The notes under the pieces: model-generated
What the model was told of the DNA's origin: nothing
The model's database searches: none
The model's input: only the letters and a program-made list of their open reading frames with translations
Part shown: one piece after another, positions 55,688 to 64,000 of the stretch
Layout: each line of letters starts with the position of its first letter
Numbering within the stretch: the first letter of the stretch is position 1
Source of the DNA: Girardinichthys multiradiatus
Lineage: Eukaryota > Chordata > Actinopteri > Cyprinodontiformes > Goodeidae
Assembly: GCF_021462225.1 (NCBI RefSeq)
Contig: NC_061802.1
Location: 4,855,859-4,919,858, forward strand
Reading direction: 5' to 3'
DNA length: 64,000 nt
Translations under genes and position numbers: made by a program

Positions 55688-56545
55688 GTCTACAGTGGTC
55701 TGCAAATGTATTCATACCCCTTGACGTTTTTTACATTTTTATGTTACAAACAGACCTATTCAATGTAATTCTGGAAATTCTATAAGATAGACCAACACAA
55801 GTAAAACATAGACCAACATAACGTAGAACAACAACATGTGAAGTGGAATGAAAAATACATGATTTTCTTATAAGCATTCTGAAAAATGCAGAGAACATTT
55901 GTTTAAGCCGTACTGAGTAAATACGTGTTTTACTGCAATTACAGCTGTACGTTTTGTGGTTATGTTTCTACCAGCTTGGCACATGTTGAGACCTAATATT
56001 TTGCCTATCCTCGTTCCAAAAACGACATAAGCTCAGTCAGACTGGATGGAACAACACCTTTTAAGTTTTGCTGCAAGAACACAGTTGTTTAGGTCTGAAT
56101 ATGAATGCACTTTGATCTAAAAACACCACATTGTGCCTCTTCCTGCTGGAAGGCGAACCTCTCTTCCAGTCAAAGTATTTTGCTGACTTTATGAGATTTA
56201 TTAGAATTGCCCTGTATCTATGTTGGTGTGTTCAAGATTATGCTTAGTATTAGTTTTTCAGCACACATAGCATTTTGCACATTGGTCACTCTTCCATAAA
56301 TACCAGTTTACAGGCCTGCACAACTAATAGCTGTTGTATCAGCAAATTCTCCAACATGAGCTGTGGATCTCTGCAGCTCCTCCAGACTTACCATAACAAC
56401 CATTCCTGATTCTCTGATTAGCGCTCTCTTTTCCTGCCCAGTCAGCTTCAGTGGAAAATGGATCCCACCTTTATAAGTTACACACCGGAAACAGGTTATG
56501 TTTCCATGATAAGTCAAAATCCGGAAGATAGCCCACACTTTGTTC
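55688..56545 (-). mobile_element. Tc1-like element relic, minus orientation
   Basis: It starts with a terminal-repeat-like block TACAGTGGTCTGCAAATGTA, TTCATACCCCTTGACG and TAGACCAACACAAGTAAAAC, all typical ends of a fish Tc1 family. Then, antisense to the transposase C-terminus, comes GCAATTACAGCTGTACGTTT, CTACCAGCTTGGCACATGTT. Toward 56.3-56.5 kb (GAGCTGTGGATCTCTGCAGC, TCTGATTAGCGCTCTC) it resembles the antisense of another part of related elements. The core is largely deleted and no frame survives. The 10.7-11.3 kb relic is probably the same or a sister family on the other strand. Confidence 0.65.
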
Positions 56546-56966
56546 CCTTCAAGCTAACTGAAGCCATTTCTGCAAGGATTTTTTATTTAGCTAGTTATTT
56601 CATTTGATGCTTATGTGTGTAGACAGAGATATTTATAATGGTGCATGTTAAAGGAGGTGAAAATGTTAACTGAGGTAAAATGTTGACAAGTACACGTGCA
56701 ACATGGAAGCTGTGGGGCCAAGAAGATTGTGAAATCTGTTGAAAAAAATTGAAAAAACTTAATTCGTCACCTGTTACAGGTGAAGCCATTGTTCTGCCAG
56801 ATCTTTAAATGTTTCCTTGGACATTGTTAGCTGGGAAAACTCTAACTTTGACTCTCTCAAAAGCTAACTGAAATACTTAGTAGTTAAATTTAACATTTCA
56901 GGAAGTTGTGTATATTTTTTAAAGTGTTTAAGAAATTTATTATGTAATCACACAGTTTACAGTAAC

Positions 56967-57071
56967 CTGTCCAGGGTGTACCGTGCCTCTCGCCCATAGA
57001 CTGCTGGAGATAGGCACCAGCTCCCCCGCGACCCACTATGGAATAAGCGGTAGAAAATAACTGACTGACTG
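56967..57071 (+). repeat. Severely 5'-truncated SINE with 15-bp duplication
   Basis: Only the last ~105 bp of the 17255-type SINE remain, starting at CTGTCCAGGGTGTACCGTGC and ending ATAAGCGGTAGAAAATAA plus a (CTGA)n tail. A perfect duplication, ACAGTTTACAGTAAC, flanks it (56952-56966 and 57072-57086). Confidence 0.93.
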
Positions 57072-57148
57072 ACAGTTTACAGTAACTATTTAATGGTGCA
57101 AACTCTAGAAGATATTGGGAAATGATGGAAAACACAATGTCTGCAATA

Positions 57149-58757
57149 CAGGTCCTTCTCAAAATATTAGCATATTGTGATAAAGTTCATTATTTTCCAT
57201 AATGTCATGATGAAAATTTAACATTCATATATTTTAGATTCATTGCACACTAACTGAAATATTTCAGGTCTTTTATTATCTTAATACGGATGATTTTGGC
57301 ATACAGCTCATGAAAACCCAAAATTCCTATCTCACAAAATTAGCATATCATTAAAAGGGTCTCTAAACGAGCTATGAACCTAATCATCTGAATCAACGAG
57401 TTAACTCTAAACACCTGCAAAAGATTCCTGAGGCCTTTAAAACTCCCAGCCTGGTTCATCACTCAAAACCCCAATCATGGGTAAGACTGCCGACCTGACT
57501 GCTGTCCAGAAGGCCACTATTGACACCCTCAAGCCAGAGGGTAAGACACAGAAAGAAATTTCTGAACAAATAGGCTGTTCCCAGGTGCTGTATCAAGGCA
57601 CCTCAGTGGGAAGTCTGTGGGAAGGAAAAAGTGTGGCAGAAAACACTGCACAACGAGAAGAGATGACCGGACCCTGAGGAAGATTGTGGAGAAGGGCCGA
57701 TTCCAGACCTTGGGGGACCTGCAGAAGCAGTGGACTGAGTCTGGAGTAGAAACATCCAGAGCCACCGTGCACAGGCGTGTGCAGGAAATGGGCTACAGGT
57801 GCCACATTCCCCAGGTCAAGCCACTTTTGAACCAGAAACAGCGGCAGAAGCGCCTGACCTGGGCTACAGAGAAGCAGCACTGGACTGTTTCTCAGTGGTC
57901 CAAAGTACTTTTTTCAGATGAAAACAAATTCTGCAAGTCATTCAGAAATCAAGGTGCCAGAGTCTGGAGGAAGACTGGGGAGAAGGAAATGCCAAAATGC
58001 CAGAAGTCCAGTGTCAAGAACCCACAGTCAGTGATGGTCTGGGGTGCTGTGTCAGCTGCTGGTGTTGGTCCACTGTGTTTTATCAAGGGCAGGGTCAATG
58101 CAGCTAGCTATCAGGAGATTTTGGAGCACTTCATGCTTCCATCTGCTGAAAAGCTTTATGGAGATGAAGATTTCAGTTTTCAGCACAACCTGGCACCTGC
58201 TCACAGTGCCAAAACCACTGGTAAATGGTTTACTGACCATGGTATCACTGTGCTCAATTGGCCTGCCAACTCTCCTGACCTGAACCCCATAGAGAATCTG
58301 TGGGATATTGTGAAGAGAACGTTGAGAGACTCAAGACCCAACACTCTGGATGAGCTAAAGGCCGCTATCGAAGCATCCTGGGCCTCCATAAGACCTCAGC
58401 AGTGCCACAGGCTGATTGCCTCCATGCCACGCCGCATTGAAGCAGTCATTTCTGCCAAAGGATTCCCGACCAAGTATTGAGTGCATAACTGTACATGATT
58501 ATTTGAAGGTTGACGTTTTTTGTATTAAAAACACTTTTCTTTTATTGGTTGGATGAAATATGCTAATTTTGTGAGATAGGAATTTTGGGTTTTCATGAGC
58601 TGTATGCCAAAATCATCCGTATTAAGACAATAAAAGACCTGAAATATTTCAGTTAGTGTGCAATGAATCTAAAATATATGAATGTTAAATTTTCATCATG
58701 ACATTATGGAAAATAATGAACTTTATCACAATATGCTAATATTTTGAGATGGACCTG
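57149..58757 (+). mobile_element. Tc1/mariner element with ~200-bp IR/DR termini
   Basis: A 1609-bp element is flanked by TA (57147-57148 and 58758-58759). The terminal inverted repeats (57149 to about 57350 and about 58556 to 58757) are nearly identical over about 200 bp and begin CAGGTCC. The outer block (CAAAATATTAGCATATTGTG) is echoed by an inner block (CAAAATTAGCATATCATT), the IR/DR arrangement seen in Sleeping Beauty-type Tc1 elements, where both are transposase sites. One transposase gene lies between them, but it carries a frameshift and a catalytic substitution. Confidence 0.93.
57477..58480 (+). pseudogene. DD34E Tc1 transposase, frameshifted, D-to-N
   Basis: The start at 57477 (MGKTADLTAVQKATIDTLKP) opens the paired-like DNA-binding domain. 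At about 57583 the frame slips by one base in the first helix-turn-helix (IGCSQ then nonsense), and the true frame continues from 57617 as a 287-residue segment. It carries GRKKCGRKH (GRPR-like linker), TSRATVHRRVQEMGY, the first Asp in KVLFSDENKF, the VMVWGAV block and the Glu in SPDLNPIENLW. The second catalytic position reads FQHNLAPAHS, so Asp is replaced by Asn (AAC at 58187-58189). Spacing from that residue to Glu is 34, the Tc1 DD34E value. The C-terminus ends normally at the TGA at 58478-58480. Confidence 0.92.
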
Positions 58758-58759
58758 TA

Positions 58760-61700
58760 TAATATCAGCCATTAAACTACCATCCATTTACAGCTAAATC
58801 CAAATATTTACAGCATATTCTCCGCTTTAGTATTTTGTGTTGCATGCATAAAATAACACATAACATCTCAGACACTGTGTAATCACTTTGGACTTACCTC
58901 ACAAATCTGAAGCAAACGGTTGACTCAGTATTTTGGTTAAATTTTATTTTGCTGTGTGCTGGAAAGTCTTTTTTTTTGCAGTGCCACCTTGTTCAGGAGC
59001 AGCCTAATCTAATCTGGGTTCTGCTGGCTTGTGCGTTTGACGAAAACATTTAGGAATTAAGGGGGAGATTAAGGTGTGTGGGGTAATCTATAAGGATGTG
59101 TTGATTTGTAAGTTGGAAACAGGGATAAAGATGATTGTGTGCCTCTGCGTGTGTGTATTTTAGTTATATCAGTGAGGGTGCAGTTAGAGTTTCAAAAGTA
59201 ATCTGTGTAAGTTAATTTGTTTCTCACTGACAATCCCACTAATGCACAAAAACACACAGATAGGCAGTGACGTACAAACACATGCATATTAAGACATACC
59301 CAGATGCTTCGTGATACACAGCCATTATTCTTACAGTGATTTGTCTTGTCCGTTAAAATTGGTTGTCAGTCTCTTTGTGAAAAAGGTGATTTATACTGTT
59401 AGTTGTAAGGCCTGTTTGACTTCTGTGAGTTTTGGATGTAGATGTCATTTTGTGTGTGTGTGTGTGTGTGTGTATGTGTGCACACAGCCCCGGGGTGTTC
59501 GACAGCTGCAAGAGGCCCCAAAATGATGCCTCCTTCATGTCTTTTACTCATTTGCTCCTCCTTGTTTAATTTCTTAGAGCAATGGAAACCTCTCACAAGC
59601 AGATCGTGATGTTTCAAACGGTAAACCTGCAAATACATTAAAATATATCACAAAATGAGTGCCTGCAAGGATGTAAAACATGGCTTTAAAACAAATGAAA
59701 AAGTTTATGTCATAATCACTGTCCAAGGTGCTGATTCTGAAGCATTTGATTCTACAGTTCTGGGTAAAACAACATACTTTTTTTTTCCTAAAAGATTTCA
59801 CCAGGTTCTATAATTATTTAAACCTGTCCTCAAGAGTACAAAATCACGCACCAAGGATTTCCCAATGTCATTTTTTTTTAAAACACAGATAAAGCCAAAG
59901 TGGAAAAATTGTGAAGGATTACCTAGATATGTACAAAGTATTTATTTTTTCTAAAAACATCAAAACAATTCCTAATTTCTATGTGATGTTAGTGATTGAT
60001 GCATAAATAAACAAAAGATAAAACACTTGATAATTCAATGGAAATTTGGAGCCACTATAAGATATGATTGACAGGGTTGCTCAACATTTTGCCCCTTTGT
60101 AATTTTTTGGTTTTGGTACATCTTGTACCAACTTTATTGCTTCAAAAAGAACACAGGAAGTTTTGTGACAACCATGATCATGAGTAACTTTGTTCCCAAG
60201 CCATAACTGCTTTGACATCTGGTGGTTTAAAATACTTTTCCATTATTTATTTATAGTTATTGTAAGGTTTTTTTGTATAGTTTTTATGGTTTTTATCAAA
60301 AAGCTATATCTGTATGTCTTTGGTTTGATTAGGGATCATAATATGTTATATCAAGTTTTTAACATTATTATGATTATATATCTAAGTAATTCTTGAATTG
60401 GACACTTTAATGTAATTAAATACAAAAATACAACACAGTTAAATAGGTATCAGTGTTGTACTCACTTAAAACATAAACATCAGACTAAATACAAAATAAA
60501 TAGGTATCTAACATTCAGCTGTAAGTAAAAAGTACTTGAGCATCAAGCACTTGCTTCCAATGAGCCAGGCACCAATCACAGGACCTCTTGAAGGTAGCAT
60601 TAACAAACCTGCAGTTAAAAGTGACAGGTTATGGAAAGAGGAATTTACAGTTAAAATCATCAACAGTGCTTATCTAATGCTGAACATTTACACTATTGAT
60701 GGAAAATTACTCTCGAATTGTGCATCTTAAAATATCTTCTTGTTGATATATATATAAAAAAAACAATAACCATAACACCCTATAACTGTAACAGGTGGAC
60801 ATGAAAGCGGGGGGGCGCACAAGGACAGGGCACGATGATGGATTGATGGAGGGCACAGCTGATGCCAGCTTCTCTTTGACACAGAGAGGCAGCTGAAACA
60901 GACGTTCCACTCCCCTTTACTTGTGTGTGTCTGTGTGTGCAGCTCATTATGCTGCTTTGGCAGGGGTGGCACAACCATCTGCCTGGTCAGGGCGGGGTGT
61001 GTGTATGTGTGCGTCTGCGGTAAGACAGGCAGAGATAAACTGGTGATTGAGTGTTTGAGGCTGCCTGATGTAAATAAATGGGCCCTTGGCACTGGCAATA
61101 ATGCACAGACACAGTCAGCTGTAGGAGCTAGACATTAGGCTACAGTTGACCTGCTTGGAAACAGCCTGATTGCCTTATTTGTTTACAATGTCTTTTTTTA
61201 TTTCATTTTCTTAAGTGTTTACTTGTCTACATTATTGTGTGCACGTAAACAACTTGAATGTGAGTGTTTGCATTCTTCTCTGTGTGTGCATGTTACAGGA
61301 AGATTTAACATCTCTGTCTCTTTAAAGGCCTTGTGTGGTAAATCAGCGCTTTCTTTATAAGGAAAACAGAGCTGAGGGAACATCTGTCTTTGGCCCTAAA
61401 ACGGTCACTTAAAAGATGTTTTGTTTTTTATTTTCCCACTGCTGAACTTCTCACTGACGTTTTTTAGTAATTTACATTTTAATTAGATTGATGGCAAAAC
61501 AAAAAAGATGTAAGAGTGCAGATCTTTTAAACTTCTTGAATCATTATGGGGTGTATATTGTTTTTTTATGATGACCACTGTAAGCAAACCATGAGTCAAT
61601 ATTAAAAAGGAAAACCTTATTTTCCTTGATGTATCATTGAGTTGCAGCACATTGGATGAGGTGAACATGCACCTCAAGTCAAACCCAATGTTTCAGGCAC

Positions 61701-61841
61701 TTTATAAGTTAAATAAGAAAACCAATGAACCACTTTGCATTAGTTTTATAAAAAGTACTGATTTATGTTAAAGATACATCTGATCAAGATGAAAGGAGAT
61801 GCATTGCAAAAATGACTACAGCCCAGGTTTTTACAATGACT
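58760..61841. other. Non-coding between two Tc1 elements
   Basis: About 3.1 kb with a GT run at 59450-59481 and T-rich patches. Frames on both strands are short and have no recognisable domain. No host exon was recognised. Confidence 0.45.
59450..59481. repeat. (GT)n microsatellite
   Basis: About 15 GT units with one TATG interruption. Confidence 0.93.
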
Positions 61842-61843
61842 TA

Positions 61844-63113
61844 CAGGGGTTGGACAATGAAACTGAAACACCTGTCATTTTAGTGTGGGAAGTTTCATGG
61901 CTAAATTGGACCAGCCTGGTAGCCAGTCTTCATTGATTCCACATTGCACCAGTAAGAGCAGAGTGTGAAGGTTCAATTAGCAGGGTAAGAGCACAGTTTT
62001 GCTCAAAATATTGAAATGCACACAACATTATGGGTGACATACCAGAGTTCAAGAGAGGACAAATTGTTGGTGCACGTCTTGCTGGCACATCTGTGACCAA
62101 GATAGCAAGTCTTTGTGATGTATCAAGAGGCACGGTATCCAGGGTAATGTCAGCATACCACCAAGAAGGACAAACCACATCCAACAGGATTAACTGTGGT
62201 CACAAGAGGAAGCTGTCTGAAAGGGATGTTCGGGTGCTAACCTGGATTGTATCCAAAAAACAAAAAACCACGGCTGCCCAAATCACGGCAGAATTAAATG
62301 TGCTCCTCAACTCTCCTGTTTCCACCAGAACTGTCCGTCGGGAGCTCCACAGGGTCAATATACACGGTCGGGCTGCTATAGCCAAACCTTTGGTCACTCA
62401 TGCCAATGCCAAACGTCGGTTTCAATGGTGCAAGGAGCGCAAATCTTGGGCTGTGGACAATGTGAAACATGTATTGTTCTCTGATGAGTCCACCTTTACT
62501 GTTTTCCCCACAATCGGGAGAGTTACGGTGTGGAGAAGCCCCAAAGAAGCGTACCACCCAGACTGTGGCATGCCCAGAATGAAGCATGGGGGTGGATCAG
62601 TGATGGTTTGGGCTGCTATATCATGGCATTCCCTTGGCCCAAAACGTATGCTAGATGGGCGCGTCACTGCCAAAGACTACCGAACCATTCTTGAGGACCA
62701 TGTGCATCCAATGGTTCAAACATTGTATCCTGAAGGCGGTGCCGTGTATCAGGATGACAATGCACCAACACACACAGCAAGACTGGTGAAAGATTGGTTT
62801 GATGAACATGAAAGTGAAGTTGAACATCTCCCATGGCCTGCACAGTCACCAGATCTAAATATTATTGAGCCACTTTGGGGTGTTTTGGAGGAGCGAGTCA
62901 GGAAACGATTTCCTCCACCAGTATCACGTAGTGACCTGGCCACTATCCTGCAAGAAGAATGGCTTAAAATCCCTCTGACCACTGTGCAGGACTTGTATAT
63001 GTCATTCCCAAGACGAATTGACGCTGTATTGGCCGCAAAAGGAGGCCCTACACCATACTAATACATTATTGTGGTCTAAAACCAGGTGTTTCAGTTTCAT
63101 CATCCAACCCCTG
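61844..63113 (+). mobile_element. Complete DD36E (Incomer-like) Tc1/mariner element
   Basis: A 1270-bp element is flanked by the TA duplication (61842-61843 and 63114-63115). The terminal inverted repeats are 31 bp with two mismatches. The left one begins CAGGGGTTGGACAATGAAAC, the right one, as complement, CAGGGGTTGGATGATGAAAC, and both end in ACACCTG. A single uninterrupted transposase gene occupies 62030-63061. Short inverted repeats, ~1.2-kb length and the 36-residue D-to-E spacing fit the published DD36E/Incomer group. Every structural part needed for mobility appears present, so it could be active or recently active. Confidence 0.93.
62030..63061 (+). CDS. Tc1/mariner transposase, DD36E type
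   Basis: A 343-aa uninterrupted ORF, near the ~340-350 aa normal for Tc1 transposases. It should bind the terminal repeats and catalyse cut-and-paste into TA in the nucleus. Residues 1-50 form the first helix-turn-helix (GQIVGARLAGTSVTKIASL, VSRGTVSRVM). Residues 57-66 (GHKRKLSERD) sit at the GRPR-like linker position and are basic, plausibly part of a nuclear signal. Residues about 67-118 form the second helix-turn-helix (STRTVRRELHRVNIHGR). The catalytic core has D152 (VLFSDEST), the GGGSVMVWAA block at 187-196, D243 (VYQDDNAPTHTA) and E280 (SPDLNIIEPLW). There are 36 residues between D243 and E280, not the 34 of classical Tc1. The ATG at 62030 is the first in frame after the 5' terminal repeat. 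The stop is 52 bp before the element end. Confidence 0.95.
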   Translation: MGDIPEFKRGQIVGARLAGTSVTKIASLCDVSRGTVSRVMSAYHQEGQTTSNRINCGHKRKLSERDVRVLTWIVSKKQKTTAAQITAELNVLLNSPVSTRTVRRELHRVNIHGRAAIAKPLVTHANAKRRFQWCKERKSWAVDNVKHVLFSDESTFTVFPTIGRVTVWRSPKEAYHPDCGMPRMKHGGGSVMVWAAISWHSLGPKRMLDGRVTAKDYRTILEDHVHPMVQTLYPEGGAVYQDDNAPTHTARLVKDWFDEHESEVEHLPWPAQSPDLNIIEPLWGVLEERVRKRFPPPVSRSDLATILQEEWLKIPLTTVQDLYMSFPRRIDAVLAAKGGPTPY

Positions 63114-63115
63114 TA

Positions 63116-63749
63116 TATTCCACATGTATTCAACCTAAAAGGCCAAGGAACGGATCAAAGATTCACCTACACCCAGGACAGACCCAATTAAAAACTTAGT
63201 TATTTCAGTCCAAGTAAAATCAAAGAGGGAAATAATTAGGTAATCTCATTTTTACCTGTTGGAATGGTATGTACTATCTATGTTTATGTGGATATATACA
63301 AAATATAATAATGCTTAATTTCCACTTATGTTGCACAAATACTCTGAGGAGAAAAGGAACTATGACAGCTATATCTAGGCTGTAGGATTTGTTTGTTCCA
63401 TTCTCTCATTGATATTTAATCTGGAAATAATCGCTGCAGAAACTCAACTAACTGATGAAGCCAAGCCAAGGTCATTTTTTGTAATTAGATACATTCTTTA
63501 TAAAATAATCAAAAGCAAATAAAATAGTGATGTGATGAACACCACATGTCAGTTTGTGAAAATCTAAGATGGCAGACTAAACCCCTGGTCTGTTCTGTCT
63601 TTATATCTCCCCTTTCTTCCTCTTTCTATGACTCTTCATTTAGCCCTCAGAGACACAGAAAGTGAAACTACCAAACAGTGAGAGCAACAGTATATCCTGT
63701 AATCACACTTGTCTGTCTGCAGGCTATTGACTTTGGTTAACTTAGACCG
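63116..63749. other. Non-coding stretch, no recognisable feature
   Basis: AT-rich sequence between the DD36E element and the terminal microsatellite. No gene was recognised. Confidence 0.5.
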
Positions 63750-63752
63750 ACC

Positions 63753-63788
<36 letters not shown>

Positions 63789-63790
63789 AA
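63753..63790. repeat. (GT)n(GA)n compound microsatellite
   Basis: About 13 GT units are followed by about 6 GA units. The remaining 200 bases of the window hold nothing recognisable. Confidence 0.95.
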
Positions 63791-64000
63791 TAGAGGGTGG
63801 AAAAGAGACAGATAGTTTCAATTGTGTCACATTTGTTTTTATGCTTACATGTACCTTTGATGGTATGATAATCACACCTGATTATCTGTCTTTATAGACA
63901 CAATATATACAGTGACACTGGAAAAAGTCAAACAAATTTCTTCTTACATCTGAAATATTAGGGATGTAGCTAAACACACAATCAACATTTATCTGTCAGG

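Overview
The window is vertebrate, almost certainly teleost fish, nuclear DNA. It has an AT-rich background, many (CA)n, (CCAT)n and (CTAT)n microsatellites, no operon structure, and a dense set of transposable elements of types known from fish: Tc1/mariner, L2-like LINEs, tRNA-derived SINEs, a Ty3/gypsy element and MITEs. The repeat families look most like those of cyprinodontiform or poeciliid fish, but that is inference from memory. No host protein-coding exon, tRNA, rRNA or CRISPR array could be supported. The window is best read as intergenic or intronic sequence shaped by mobile elements.

Layout. 1-2.4 kb: a tRNA-type SINE and an L2-tailed repeat. 2.39-7.33 kb: a Ty3/gypsy element on the minus strand with two LTRs and a 5-bp target duplication (CCTAG), decayed by frameshifts, a protease active-site change and a deletion at its 3' end. 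7.5-8.4 kb: a (CCAT)n tract beside a 736-bp DNA transposon. This element carries a THAP-type start on one strand and a YqaJ-associated-type exon on the other, converging inward from imperfect terminal inverted repeats (ISL2EU-like). 9.6-11.3 kb: a compound microsatellite, an old LTR, a LINE fragment and a Tc1 relic. 13.8-14.3 kb: a solo LTR with a GTTTC duplication. 15.0-15.3 kb: a long tetranucleotide tract whose right flank is an empty-site relative of the 7.6-8.4 kb locus. 17.2-20.3 kb: an L2-like LINE with EN, RT and C-terminal parts, interrupted by a complete SINE. 20.35-20.9 kb: a MITE candidate. 24.2, 26.5-27.1, 30.0, 32.8, 35.4 and 36.4 kb: further relics. 38.0-39.3 kb: a candidate 1.28-kb solo LTR containing three AT-rich hairpins. 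39.7 and 41.6 kb: unusual inverted repeats. 40.2 and 57.0 kb: 5'-truncated SINEs with clean target duplications.

The right end is a Tc1/mariner cluster. At 52.0-53.0 kb there is a degraded copy whose left terminal repeat is replaced by (TA)n. At 55.7-56.6 kb there is a relic. At 57.15-58.76 kb there is a well-preserved element with ~200-bp IR/DR termini, but with a frameshift and the second catalytic Asp changed to Asn. At 61.84-63.11 kb there is a structurally complete 1270-bp element with an uninterrupted 343-aa transposase. Its D-to-E spacing is 36 residues, which matches the DD36E (Incomer) group of Tc1/mariner elements.

The elements share no pathway with each other, but they do interact. 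L2-type LINE activity, judged by tails and duplications, plausibly mobilised the SINEs. Elements have also inserted into each other: a SINE into the LINE, and a DNA transposon into a microsatellite-associated repeat. The most notable object is the apparently intact DD36E element. I found no convincing evidence for a wholly new kind of biological system.
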